64,000 nt of DNA from DASRTE01 sp035656095 (lineage in GTDB: Bacteria; Actinomycetota; Actinomycetes; Jiangellales; Jiangellaceae): contig DASRTE010000192.1 of the NCBI GenBank assembly GCA_035656095.1, positions 1 to 64,000 on the forward strand. Direction: 5' to 3'. The notes under the pieces were generated by a model. It was not told where the DNA came from and did not search any database. It saw only the letters and a list, made by a program, of their open reading frames with translations. Shown one piece after another: positions 1-8,405 of the stretch. Every line of letters begins with the position of its first letter. Position 1 is the stretch's first letter. A program made the translations under genes and the position numbers.

Positions 1-1
1 G

Positions 2-427
2 ATGCTGCAGCCGATCGCCCTGGTGCTCGGCTGGTTCGTGCTGGGCTACGTGGCCTACGCCTGCCTGTCCGCCGCAGCGGCCGCGCGGGTCTCGCGGCAG
101 GAGGAGCTCCAGAACGCCAGCACCCCGCTGACGATGCTCGCCATGGTGTCGTTCATCGCCAGCTTCTACGTCTTCTTCAACCCCGGCGGCGCCGGACCTA
201 CGGTCGTCTCCCTGATCCCGCCGGTCAGCGCGCTGGCGATGCCGATCCGGATGGCTCGCGGCGACGCCGCGCCCTGGGAGGTCGGCCTGGCCCTCGTCCT
301 GATGGTGGGGCTGATCGCGGGCCTGGTCGTGGTCGCCGGCCGAGTGTACGAGGGCGCGGTGCTGCGCATGGGTGCGAAGGTCCCGCTCGCCGAGGCGTGG
401 CGCTCGGGGCGCCGCACGCGCGCCTAG
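2..427 (+). CDS. ABC-2 type permease, C-terminal part (gene begins before the window)
   Basis: Only the last 141 residues or so are present. They are strongly hydrophobic, with about four membrane segments (around residues 5-25, 42-60, 68-85 and 95-115). The short segment SRQEELQNASTPLTML between helices resembles the NatB/ABC-2 exporter permease family, which works in the plasma membrane with a separate ATPase. The frame is open to the window edge, so the true start lies upstream and the ATG at position 2 is probably internal. The tail ends in a basic stretch (RSGRRTRA), as expected for a cytoplasmic C-terminus. The substrate cannot be told. Confidence 0.75.
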   Translation: MLQPIALVLGWFVLGYVAYACLSAAAAARVSRQEELQNASTPLTMLAMVSFIASFYVFFNPGGAGPTVVSLIPPVSALAMPIRMARGDAAPWEVGLALVLMVGLIAGLVVVAGRVYEGAVLRMGAKVPLAEAWRSGRRTRA

Positions 428-612
428 GGCGGGGAGGTGCTGGGCTCTCGTCGTTGTGGGATGAGCAGTTCATCCGGATCGCCATGAGAGTCCGTTCGGC
501 CTCGCACTTCGCGGCCGACGTCCCGGTGGGGCGCACCCTCCGCGTCGTTCGCGGAAAGACGCATCCTCCGAAGCGGCCCCGGATCGCGGCTGCTTGTTGT
601 ATGCCTGCGGGC

Positions 613-618
613 TAGGGT
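613..618 (+). promoter_or_regulatory. -10 element of a probable leaderless promoter
   Basis: TAGGGT is followed by six bases (ccggtc) and then the ATG of the luciferase-like gene. A Shine-Dalgarno sequence is absent. The spacing places the expected transcription start on the start codon. No convincing -35 box is visible. The same hexamer-N6-start layout recurs at several other genes in this window. Confidence 0.5.
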
Positions 619-624
619 CCGGTC

Positions 625-1533
625 ATGAGGTTCGGTGCGCATCTGCCGCTGATCGATTTCGATGGTGCGGGGACCCCATCGTTGGCCGGTTATGTGGATG
701 CTGCACGCGAGGTGGGATTCAGCGCGATTGGCGCCAATGACCACCTGGTGTTCCAGAGGCCATGGCTGGATGGGATCGTCGCGCTGTCGACCGTCGTGGA
801 CCGCAGCGCCGACCTGACCTTGGCCACGACTGTGGTGCTGCCGGTGGTCCGGGGACCGGTGGCGGTGGCCAAGGCTGCCGCGGCGTTGGACATCGTGTCC
901 GGTGGCCGGTTCGTGCTCGGTGTCGGTCCGGGATCCTCGGCCGTGGACTACGGCGTGGTCGGGGTGCCGTTTGAGGAGCGGTGGCCGCGTTTCGACGAGG
1001 CGGTTGGGGTCTTGCGCTCCTCGCTCGCTGGTGCGAGTGCAGCAGGGTCGAGCCGCTTCTACGACACGCCCGCTCTGGAGCCTCGGCCGGTCCGGCCGGT
1101 CCCGATCTGGATCGGCAGTTGGGGCTCTGCGGCGGGGCTTCGCCGGGTCGCCCGCCTCGGTGACGGATGGATCGCCTCGGCGTACAACACGACGCCGGAC
1201 CAGTTGGCGGCCGGATGCGACGCGCTTCACTCGATGCTCCGGTCCGCGGGCCGCGATGAAGGGGAGTTTCCGGTCGCGCTCGCGACGATGTGGACGTATC
1301 TAACCGACAGCCAGGCCGAGGCGCAGGTTGCGCTGAAGGCTCTGGCGGCGGTGCTCAGGCGGGACCCGGGCACCCTGGCCGGCCATGTACTGATCGGGCC
1401 GGCCGAAACGTGCGCCGCGCAGCTGGCCCGGTACGCCGAGGCCGGCGTCGACACGGTGTTCATCTGGCCGGTCGGCGACCCGATCACGCAACTGCGCCAC
1501 TTCGGGGCGTCGGTCATCCCGGATCTAGCCTGA
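625..1533 (+). CDS. LLM-class (luciferase-like) F420/FMN-dependent oxidoreductase
   Basis: The 302-residue product has the TIM-barrel layout of the bacterial luciferase-like family: MRFGAHLPLID at the N-terminus, ANDHLVF near residue 45, the KAAAALDIVSGGR segment near residue 90 followed by LGVGPG, and PVPIWIGSWG near residue 150. Actinobacterial members usually use coenzyme F420 and act on small organic substrates in the cytoplasm. The substrate is unknown. The start is set by a promoter-like TAGGGT six bases upstream rather than by a ribosome site. The gene runs into the convergent LysR gene, sharing nine bases at the 3' ends. Confidence 0.85.
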   Translation: MRFGAHLPLIDFDGAGTPSLAGYVDAAREVGFSAIGANDHLVFQRPWLDGIVALSTVVDRSADLTLATTVVLPVVRGPVAVAKAAAALDIVSGGRFVLGVGPGSSAVDYGVVGVPFEERWPRFDEAVGVLRSSLAGASAAGSSRFYDTPALEPRPVRPVPIWIGSWGSAAGLRRVARLGDGWIASAYNTTPDQLAAGCDALHSMLRSAGRDEGEFPVALATMWTYLTDSQAEAQVALKALAAVLRRDPGTLAGHVLIGPAETCAAQLARYAEAGVDTVFIWPVGDPITQLRHFGASVIPDLA

Positions 1534-2496
1534 CTGGCCCGCCAACGATCGTGCCGTCCTCCGGTGCCTGGTCGCCCCCTGGAGGGTGTCGATCATGATC
1601 TGGGCAGCCGGCGGCGGGTAGTCGCCCTCGGACCGGGCCACCCAGATCCGGCGCACCAGGCTGGGTGGTCGGATCTCGCGGACCTCCACGCGCGGGCCGG
1701 CGGTGATCGTCGCCAGTCCGGGAAGGACGGCGACGCCCAGGGTCGCGGCGACGAACGCCTGGACCCCGATGTAGTCGTCGGAGGTCAATGCGACGCGTGG
1801 TTCGAACCCGGCTGCGCGGCAGGCTCGCCGCACGATGCGGAACCAGGCACTGCTCGCGCTGCCCCCGATCCAGGTCTCGCCAGACAGGTCACCCAGTGAG
1901 ACCGCCTGGCCCTGCCGCGCCAGGTGGTGGCCTCGTGGAAGTACCGCTCGGAACTGGTCGTCGAACAGATGGACCCGCTCGAACTCCGGCGGTGCGAGGT
2001 CCTGCAGTGCCTCATGGTCGTAGACGATCGCGAGATCGAGTTCGCCGTCGCCGAGGCGGCGGAGCAGTCGCGGCACGTGATCGTCAACCACGCTGAGCGT
2101 CACCGCCGGGTAGAGATCCTTGAACCGGGCCAGCGCGGGTGGCACGAAGGTGGCGAGCGCGGTCGGAAACGCCCCGAGCCGCAACCTTCCGAGTCGCCTG
2201 CCGGCCAACGCGGCCAGATCCTGCTCTGCGGCGTCGAGGCGGGCCAGCATGGCGCGGGCGTGCCGCACGAGGGCGACGCCGGCCTCCGTCAACTGGGCCG
2301 GCCGACTCGTGCGATCGACGACCGCCATGTCGATCGCACGCTCGAGGGCGGAGATGTGCTGGCTGACTGCCGACTGGGTCATGCCGAGCCGGTCGGCCGC
2401 CGCCGAGAACGATCCGCGCTCCGCGATCTCGGCCAGCACCTGCAACCGCCGCACCTGTCCCATCAGCTGCACTAATGGATTGTAACGTCGATTCAT
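1525..2496 (-). CDS. LysR-family transcriptional regulator
   Basis: An N-terminal winged HTH (LQVLAEIAERGSFSAAADRLGMTQSAVSQHISALE) is followed by a periplasmic-binding-like effector domain starting near GRLRLGAF. The length (323 aa) is slightly long for the family. The internal ATG at 2463 (MGQVRRLQVL) gives the canonical LysR N-terminus, so the true start may be 33 bases downstream of the one given; neither has a clear ribosome site. It is transcribed away from the OsmC-FAD oxidoreductase pair, with a perfect palindrome in the gap, so control of that pair is the natural inference. The inducer is unknown. Confidence 0.88.
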   Translation of the reverse strand: MNRRYNPLVQLMGQVRRLQVLAEIAERGSFSAAADRLGMTQSAVSQHISALERAIDMAVVDRTSRPAQLTEAGVALVRHARAMLARLDAAEQDLAALAGRRLGRLRLGAFPTALATFVPPALARFKDLYPAVTLSVVDDHVPRLLRRLGDGELDLAIVYDHEALQDLAPPEFERVHLFDDQFRAVLPRGHHLARQGQAVSLGDLSGETWIGGSASSAWFRIVRRACRAAGFEPRVALTSDDYIGVQAFVAATLGVAVLPGLATITAGPRVEVREIRPPSLVRRIWVARSEGDYPPPAAQIMIDTLQGATRHRRTARSLAGQSG

Positions 2497-2497
2497 T

Positions 2498-2511
2498 GCT
2501 GCTAATGCAGC
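2498..2511. promoter_or_regulatory. Candidate LysR operator palindrome
   Basis: GCTGC-TAAT-GCAGC is a perfect 5-bp inverted repeat with an AT-rich centre, in the 61-bp gap between the divergent LysR and OsmC genes. A second CTAATG lies at 2472-2477. LysR proteins typically bind such AT-centred palindromes at divergent promoters. Assignment to this regulator is inference. Confidence 0.45.
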
Positions 2512-2557
2512 GGCTCCGTAACTTGGCCGGATCCACCAATGCAGGGAGGCGCGTCAC

Positions 2558-3124
2558 ATGACCACCACCATCGACAACCAGACCCCCAATGGCGTCGATA
2601 CGGCCGGCCTGTTCGCCACGATCGGCGCGGTCAAGAGCGATCCGGAACTGGCCAGGTTCACGTTCCGGGCTACGAACCGATGGGTGAGCGGCACCCACAA
2701 TCAGTCCACCATCCACGGCTTCTTTGGCGCCAAGCAGGAGATGAGGCACAAGGCTGCCTGGACCTACGATGCCGACCATCCCGCGGTGCTGGTCGGTCGG
2801 GATAACGGGCCCACTCCAGTCGAGTTCCTGCTCCACGCGCTGGCGGCGTGCCTTGTCTCCGGTCTAGCGAACATCGCCGCGGCCCGGGGCGTGCAGCTCA
2901 CCGACGTGACTGCCGAGGTGGAGGGCGACATCGACCTGCTCGGGATCCTCGGCCTGTCCGACGAGGTCCGCAACGGCTTCGAGCAGATCCGGGTTCGCTT
3001 CACCTTGCAGGGCGACGATCCGAACAAGCTGCAGGAGGTTGTCGAGCAGTCCCGCCGCCGCTCCGCCGTCTACGACGTGCTGACCAAGGGGGTCCCGGTG
3101 TCGCTCGAGGTCGAGGCGGGATGA
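2558..3124 (+). CDS. OsmC-family protein
   Basis: The 188-residue protein has the OsmC signature TPVEFLLHALAACLVSG near residue 90, with the peroxidatic-type Cys98. The second cysteine of true Ohr/OsmC peroxidases appears to be replaced (RRRSAVYDVL), so classic two-cysteine peroxidase chemistry is uncertain; this resembles the YhfA-like branch. The N-terminal 40 residues lie before the OsmC fold. It overlaps the next gene by ATGA, indicating translational coupling. With the divergent LysR regulator it looks like a small stress- or substrate-responsive locus. Confidence 0.85.
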   Translation: MTTTIDNQTPNGVDTAGLFATIGAVKSDPELARFTFRATNRWVSGTHNQSTIHGFFGAKQEMRHKAAWTYDADHPAVLVGRDNGPTPVEFLLHALAACLVSGLANIAAARGVQLTDVTAEVEGDIDLLGILGLSDEVRNGFEQIRVRFTLQGDDPNKLQEVVEQSRRRSAVYDVLTKGVPVSLEVEAG

Positions 3125-4293
3125 GGTACGACGTTGTCGTGGTGGGCGCCCGCGTCGCGGGTGCCGCCACTGCGCTCCTGCTGGCGCAGTCGGGGCTGCG
3201 CGTACTGCTCCTCGACCGGAGCAGGTACGGCACGGACACCCTGTCCACCCACGCGCTGATGCGCGGCGGGGTGCTGCAGCTGCACCGTTGGGGGCTGCTG
3301 GACCGAGTCATCGCGGCCGGCACTCCGCCGGTGCGGCGTGCCACATTCCGCTACGCCCGCGAGGTCGTGCCGATCACGATCAAGCCGTCATACGGCGTCG
3401 ACGCGCTGTACGCGCCACGCCGGACCGTTCTCGATCCGATCCTGGTCGACGCCGCCGCCACGGCCGGGGCCGACCTGTGCTTCGGCGTCGCTGCCAACGA
3501 TGTCGAGAGGCACCCGTCTGGTGCGGTCACCGGTCTCACCGGCCGCACTCGGGGTGGCCGGGCGTTTCGGGTGCAGGCGCGCCTCGTCGTCGGCGCCGAC
3601 GGGGTCTACTCCACGATCGCCGAACGCGTCGGTGCACCGCTCGAGCGCGTCGGTACCGGAGTCAGCGCAACGACGTATGGCTACTGGCCCGACGTCGGCG
3701 TCGAAGGCTACGAGTGGAACTTCCGCCCGGACGCGGCGTCAGGAGTGGTCCCGACCAACGACAGCCTGGCCTGCATCTTTGCCAGCGCGACCCCACGCCG
3801 GATCGGCCGCGGCGGGCTGGCCCCACTGGTCAGCATCCTGGCCGAGGCCGACCCCGCACTGGCGGCCCGGCTCGCGGCCACCCCGCCGACGCGGATGCGC
3901 ACCTTCACCGGACTGCGCGGCTATCTCCGCCGCTCGTGGGGGCCGGGCTGGGCGCTGGTCGGCGATGCCGGATACTTCAAGGACCCACTCAGCGCGCACG
4001 GCATCACCGACGCGCTGCGCGACGCCGAACTGCTCGCCCGCGCGATCGTCGCAGTCCTCATCGACGGAACGGACGAGCGGGAGGCGCTCGCGAGCTACCA
4101 GGCAGCCCGCGACGCCCTGTCCACCTCGCTGTTCGAGGCCATCGACGTCATCGCCGGGCACGCCTGGACCAACGACCAGATCGGCGACCTGCTCCTCCGC
4201 CTCAACGCCGCCATGGCCGACGAGGTCGACACGCTCGCCGACCTGCCGTCCCCAAGGTCGGCGACCCCCGTTCCTGATCCATCAATCGGCTGA
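3121..4293 (+). CDS. FAD-dependent oxidoreductase (class A monooxygenase / geranylgeranyl-reductase-like)
   Basis: The protein (390 aa) opens with an FAD-binding Rossmann motif, YDVVVVGARVAGAATALLL. It has the mid-protein ARLVVGADGVYSTIAERVGA element and the C-terminal WALVGDAGYFKDPLSAHG motif that contacts FAD in group A flavin monooxygenases and related reductases. The ATG overlaps the stop of the OsmC gene (ATGA), so the two are co-translated. The substrate is not indicated. A long helical tail follows the last FAD motif. Confidence 0.85.
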   Translation: MRYDVVVVGARVAGAATALLLAQSGLRVLLLDRSRYGTDTLSTHALMRGGVLQLHRWGLLDRVIAAGTPPVRRATFRYAREVVPITIKPSYGVDALYAPRRTVLDPILVDAAATAGADLCFGVAANDVERHPSGAVTGLTGRTRGGRAFRVQARLVVGADGVYSTIAERVGAPLERVGTGVSATTYGYWPDVGVEGYEWNFRPDAASGVVPTNDSLACIFASATPRRIGRGGLAPLVSILAEADPALAARLAATPPTRMRTFTGLRGYLRRSWGPGWALVGDAGYFKDPLSAHGITDALRDAELLARAIVAVLIDGTDEREALASYQAARDALSTSLFEAIDVIAGHAWTNDQIGDLLLRLNAAMADEVDTLADLPSPRSATPVPDPSIG

Positions 4294-4619
4294 GGCAATG
4301 TGCATTCGGTCTGCGCGCTGGGCATCGGGCGGATATGGGGGGACGGACTCCAGACATCGATCAGCACCACGGGTAGCCCACAGTGGGCGGAATGCCGCAG
4401 GGCTCGGAAGTGCGGCGGCTCAGGTGCTGCGCCGACGCATTGGGCACCCGGAAGCGAACGTCCTGTCATCGGGCATGTCCGCGAGTCCGGGTTCACGCAC
4501 ACAATCGGTGGAACACACCTGGCGTCCCCGGGCCCGAACAACGGTCACACGGGCATCGGCGTGCTCGGCTTGTGGCCTGTCGTCGCTTCGTCAAAAGCAC
4601 TGCTTCGTCCTGGCGTCGC
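4294..4619. other. Gene-free stretch between convergent genes
   Basis: These 326 bases separate the FAD oxidoreductase from the leftward DHFR-like gene. I see no credible reading frame, no strong hairpin with a T-tract, no tRNA and no repeat. Base composition looks somewhat lower in GC than the flanking genes. Confidence 0.5.
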
Positions 4620-5186
4620 CTAGGCTGCGTCCGCCCGCGCGCGGTAGTGGAGGTGGACCATGCCGTTGCCGAAACGGCGTTCGTCCACCAGGTCGAGCCG
4701 CACGCGGACGTGGTCGGGGAACGACTGAGTACCGCCTCCCACCACGATCGGCGCGACGAACAGGTGGCACTCGTCGACCAGCCCGGCCTCGAACGCTCGG
4801 GCGGCCAGGTCGGGGCCCGCCACGGACAGGTCACGTGTCTGGGACGCCTTCGCCCGCCAGACCGCTTCGGGGTCGAATGCCCGCTCGATCCTGGTCCGCG
4901 CGGTGGACACCCTCTCCAGCGTCGTGGAGTACACGATCTTGTCGGCCGCCCGCCATATCTGAGCGAAGTCCCGCATGAACGGCGACTGGTCGGCGAGCGC
5001 CATGGTCTCCCAGCCGGTCATCACCTCATACATCCGGCGTCCGTAGAGGTAGGTGCCGACCGATCGCTCGAGGTCGTTGATGAAGCCGTGCACCTCCTCG
5101 TCCGGCACCGCCCAGTCGAACCTGCCGTCCTCGTCGGCGATGTAGCCGTCGAGGGACGCGATCGCCGTGTAGATCAGCTTGGCCAC
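4620..5186 (-). CDS. Dihydrofolate reductase-like protein (RibD C-terminal domain)
   Basis: The 188-residue protein begins AKLIYTAIASLDGYIADEDG, the family opening strand and loop. It ends with the DECHLFVAPIVVGGG motif typical of RibD_C/DHFR-like proteins, which bind NADPH and reduce pterin- or riboflavin-related substrates; the exact substrate is unknown. The GTG start at 5186 is chosen because AAGGGA lies six bases upstream. It follows the inositol-phosphatase gene by about 10 bp, so it is probably the last gene of a hemH-IMPase-DHFR operon. A paralogue lies at 28245-28805. Confidence 0.85.
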   Translation of the reverse strand: MAKLIYTAIASLDGYIADEDGRFDWAVPDEEVHGFINDLERSVGTYLYGRRMYEVMTGWETMALADQSPFMRDFAQIWRAADKIVYSTTLERVSTARTRIERAFDPEAVWRAKASQTRDLSVAGPDLAARAFEAGLVDECHLFVAPIVVGGGTQSFPDHVRVRLDLVDERRFGNGMVHLHYRARADAA

Positions 5187-5196
5187 GGTGTTCCCT

Positions 5197-6003
5197 TCAG
5201 CCGTCGCGACTGGCACCGAGCGACGCCAGCAGGTCGTGCAGCGCCGGGAACAGGGCCGGGCCGGCCGCGATGACGATCTCCGGGCCGGGTGCGGCACCGC
5301 CCAAGCCCTCGACGAGCACACCGGCCTCCTCGGCGACCAGTGCGCCCGCCGCGAGATCCCACGGCGCCAGGCCACGTTCGTAGTAGGCGTCGAACCACCC
5401 CGTCGCCACACCGCACAGGTCGAGCGAGGCCGCGCCGAGGCGGCGGACGTCGCGGACCCGCGGCAGCACGGCGCGCAGCACATCCGCCTGCGCCGCCCGG
5501 CGGGCCGAGTCGTAGCCGAACCCGGTGGCCACGAGCGCGCGGTCGAGCCGGTCGCACCCGGACTCGCGGACCAGCCGTCCGTCCAGCCGGGCGCCACGCC
5601 CGCGCGTGGCCGCCCAGGTCTGACCGCTGGCCGGGTTGTGCACCACGCCGGCCACGGTCCGTCCGTCGACCTGCGCCGCGATCGACACCGCGTACTGCGG
5701 GATGTCGTAGAGGTAGTTGACGGTGCCGTCGATCGGGTCGACGACCCACGCGACACCCGACCCGCCGGTCACGGTCGCACCCTCCTCCCCCAGCAGGCCG
5801 TCGCCGGGCCTGGCCGAGAGCAGCCGTCGGCGGATCAGGGCCTCCGCGGCCGTGTCGGACTCGGTCACCACGTCGGTGGGAGTGCTCTTGGTCGCCGACA
5901 CGGTGATGCGGTCGACCGCGTCCCGACGGTCACGGACCAGGCGGCCGGCCTCGTGGGCCACGTCGACCGCGAGGTCGAGCAGCGCGCCGGGGTCCGGCGT
6001 CAC
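5197..6003 (-). CDS. suhB: Inositol monophosphatase family protein
   Basis: The protein has 268 residues. It carries the metal-binding motifs of the Li+-sensitive phosphatase family: LGEEG near residue 71, WVVDPIDGTVNY near residue 86 and the C-terminal LAPWDLAAGALVAEEAG. It hydrolyses inositol-1-phosphate or related sugar and nucleotide phosphates in the cytoplasm. The GTG start at 6003 overlaps the ferrochelatase stop as GTGA, showing coupling. A hemH-suhB pairing is also what I recall from Streptomyces, supporting the assignment; the true substrate within the family is not certain. Confidence 0.88.
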   Translation of the reverse strand: MTPDPGALLDLAVDVAHEAGRLVRDRRDAVDRITVSATKSTPTDVVTESDTAAEALIRRRLLSARPGDGLLGEEGATVTGGSGVAWVVDPIDGTVNYLYDIPQYAVSIAAQVDGRTVAGVVHNPASGQTWAATRGRGARLDGRLVRESGCDRLDRALVATGFGYDSARRAAQADVLRAVLPRVRDVRRLGAASLDLCGVATGWFDAYYERGLAPWDLAAGALVAEEAGVLVEGLGGAAPGPEIVIAAGPALFPALHDLLASLGASRDG

Positions 6004-7124
6004 CGCACGTCTCCCATCGCCCGAGTCGGATCGACCCCACCCAGCGCCGGACGCGGGCCGCGGGCGTTCGGGCAGCATCCCGCCGGACACACATCGTGCG
6101 AAGGCCCGGGCGGCCCAATGCTCGCCCGCACGACCGCGAGCCCTCGCTCGACGGCTGCCCGCTCGACCAGCAGGTCGCGGATCGCCGCCACGAACGCCGG
6201 GTGCGTGCCGGCGGTGGCCGCCCGCGAGGTCGGCAGGCCGGAACGGGCAGCGGTGTCGCATGCCTCGGTGTCGAGGTCGAACACCACCTCCATGTGGTCG
6301 GACACGAACCCGATGGGTGCGAGGACGGCTCCCGGCACACCATCGGCGGCGATCGCCGCGAGGTGGTCGTTGACGTCGGGTCCGAGCCACGGCACCTGCG
6401 GCGGGCCGCTCCGCGAGCAGTACACGAGGTCGTGCTCGTGCCGGACGCCCGTGCGCGCGTCGACGTCGCGCGTCACCGCCGCCGCGACCGCCCGGTGCTG
6501 TGCCTCGTACGCTCCGCCACCCGGGCCGGAGGTCGCGGCCATCGTCACCGGGATCGAGTGCGTCACGTAGACCAGCCGGGCACCGGCCGCCGCCGCCGCG
6601 GGCAGGTCACCGAGGGCTCCGACCACGGCGTCGGCGTTGGCCCGCACGAAACCGGGATGGTCGAAGCTGTACCGGAGGCGGTCGATCCGGGGTGCCCGCG
6701 GACCCACGACGGTGGCCGCATCGGCGAGGTCCTCGCGGTACTGCCGGCAGCCCGAGTAGGACGAGTAGACGCTGGTGACGAACGCGGCCGCGCGACGGAC
6801 GCCGTCGTCACGCATCCGGGCGAGCTCGTCGGCCAGGAACGGATGCCAGTTGCGGTTGCCCCAATAGACCGGGACGGACAGTCCGGCGTCGGCCAGTTCG
6901 TGCTCGATCGCCGCGACCAGGGCCCGGTTCTGGTCGTTGATCGGGCTGCGCCCCCCGACGGCGTCGTAGTGGTGGGCGACCTCCGCCAGCCGATCGGCCG
7001 GTACATCGCGCCCGCGCGTGACGTTCTCCAGGAACGGCACGACGTCGGAGGCAGCCTCGGGGCCGCCGAAGGAGACCACGAGCAACGCGTCGTAGGGCTC
7101 GACAGAGGTCGGACCGGCGCTCAC
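6000..7124 (-). CDS. hemH: Ferrochelatase, probably coproporphyrin type
   Basis: The 374-residue enzyme inserts Fe2+ into the porphyrin near the end of heme synthesis. Seen in the sequence: ALLVVSFGGPE at the start, the catalytic His in YVTHSIPVTMA, and PIGFVSDHMEVVFDLDTE with the conserved acidic residues. The C-terminal CPAGCCPN and an internal Cys (SSYSGCRQYRED) fit the [2Fe-2S] cluster of actinobacterial ferrochelatases, which belong to the coproporphyrin (CpfC) group by known phylogeny. It starts with GTG. It leads the operon with the IMPase and DHFR-like genes and is divergent from the MFS gene. Confidence 0.93.
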   Translation of the reverse strand: MSAGPTSVEPYDALLVVSFGGPEAASDVVPFLENVTRGRDVPADRLAEVAHHYDAVGGRSPINDQNRALVAAIEHELADAGLSVPVYWGNRNWHPFLADELARMRDDGVRRAAAFVTSVYSSYSGCRQYREDLADAATVVGPRAPRIDRLRYSFDHPGFVRANADAVVGALGDLPAAAAAGARLVYVTHSIPVTMAATSGPGGGAYEAQHRAVAAAVTRDVDARTGVRHEHDLVYCSRSGPPQVPWLGPDVNDHLAAIAADGVPGAVLAPIGFVSDHMEVVFDLDTEACDTAARSGLPTSRAATAGTHPAFVAAIRDLLVERAAVERGLAVVRASIGPPGPSHDVCPAGCCPNARGPRPALGGVDPTRAMGDVR

Positions 7125-7214
7125 GGCCCCGATCCTGCCAAACCGTACCGACGCCCGCTGTTCGGCATCCGATACGCGGCGGCGACCATCACGACCATCG
7201 GGCAGGGTGGGGGG

Positions 7215-8405
7215 ATGCTCGGTCCGTATCTGCGGGTGCTGCGCACTCCCGGGGCGCTCGCATTCTCGGGCTCGGGGCTGGTCGCACGGCTGCCGATGTC
7301 GATGTTCGGGATCGGCATCGTGCTCGCGATCTCCGTGACCGAGGGCACGTACGGGCAGGCCGGTCTGGTCGCGGGCGCAGCACTGCTGGCCCAGGCGGCG
7401 GCCGCACCTCTACAGGCGCGGGTCGCCGACCGGATCGGCCAGCGGCGGATGCTGCTGCCCGTCTTGGCGCTGCACACCGTGGGCCTGGGTTCATTCATCC
7501 TCCTGGTAGGCCGGGCTCCGGTGGTCGTGCTGCTCGCCACGTCGGCCCTGGCCGGGGCCACCCTGCCGAGCTTCGGCTCTCTGGTCCGTGCGCGGTGGGC
7601 CCGCCTGCACACCGGCACGCCCTTGCTGCACACCGCGTACGCTCTCGAGTCCGTCCTCGACGAGGTCGTCTTCGTCGTCGGACCGGTACTCGCGACGATC
7701 CTCGCGACCGGTGTCCACCCGCTCTCCGGCCTCGTCACCAACCTGGTGCTGACCGTGGGCGGCGGACTGTGGTTCGCGGCCCAGCGCGCGACCGAACCGC
7801 CGCCGCGGCCGCGGACCCGAACCTCGGGGGTCGAGCGACTCTCGCCTCGGTCGCTCGGGTGGGTCGTGCTCACGTTCGTCTTCATGGGCGGGATATTCGG
7901 CAGTGTCGAGGTCGTCGCCGTCGCCTTCGCCGACCACGCCGGTGCCACCCGGGCCGCGGGCGTGGTGCTCGCCCTCTACGCGCTGGGCAGCCTGCTCTCC
8001 GGGCTCGTCGTCGGTGCCGTCCACTGGCGGTCCGGGCCACGGCGTCGGTTCGCGCTCGGTCAGCTCGTCATGGCCGCGGCGTTGGTCCCGCTCCCGTTCG
8101 TGGGCTCGATCCCCCTGCTGGCGGTCGTCATGTTCGTCGCCGGCCTGGCGATCTCACCGACACTGATCGCCGGCTTCTCCCTCGTCGAAGCCGAGGTGCC
8201 GGCGAGCCGCCTCACCGAGGGGCTGGCCTGGATCTCCACCGCGCTCAACATCGGGGTCGCGATGGGAGCTGCGGTGGCCGGTCCGGTCATCGACGGCGCA
8301 GGGGCGTCACCGGGGTTCGTCGTGGCGCTGTCCTGCGGCCTGCTGGCCGCGGTGGTCTGCGTCACGGGAGCACTGGCCCGTCCACGGGTCCGTGAGAGCG
8401 TATGA
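7215..8405 (+). CDS. MFS transporter
   Basis: The 396-residue protein has about 12 hydrophobic segments and a central basic, proline-rich loop (near residues 195-215) separating two six-helix halves, as in the major facilitator superfamily. The loop motif between helices 2 and 3 (ARVADRIGQRRML) matches the MFS consensus. It lies in the plasma membrane and is most like drug or metabolite exporters; the substrate is unknown. The ATG at 7215 is preceded by a G-rich run (GGGTGGGGGG) that can act as ribosome site. It shares its upstream region with hemH on the other strand. Confidence 0.85.
   Translation: MLGPYLRVLRTPGALAFSGSGLVARLPMSMFGIGIVLAISVTEGTYGQAGLVAGAALLAQAAAAPLQARVADRIGQRRMLLPVLALHTVGLGSFILLVGRAPVVVLLATSALAGATLPSFGSLVRARWARLHTGTPLLHTAYALESVLDEVVFVVGPVLATILATGVHPLSGLVTNLVLTVGGGLWFAAQRATEPPPRPRTRTSGVERLSPRSLGWVVLTFVFMGGIFGSVEVVAVAFADHAGATRAAGVVLALYALGSLLSGLVVGAVHWRSGPRRRFALGQLVMAAALVPLPFVGSIPLLAVVMFVAGLAISPTLIAGFSLVEAEVPASRLTEGLAWISTALNIGVAMGAAVAGPVIDGAGASPGFVVALSCGLLAAVVCVTGALARPRVRESV

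Noticed and set aside
6096..7214. Long plus-strand extension in front of the MFS transporter
   Set aside because: It is antisense to ferrochelatase and without family similarity. The MFS protein starts cleanly at 7215 behind a G-rich ribosome site.
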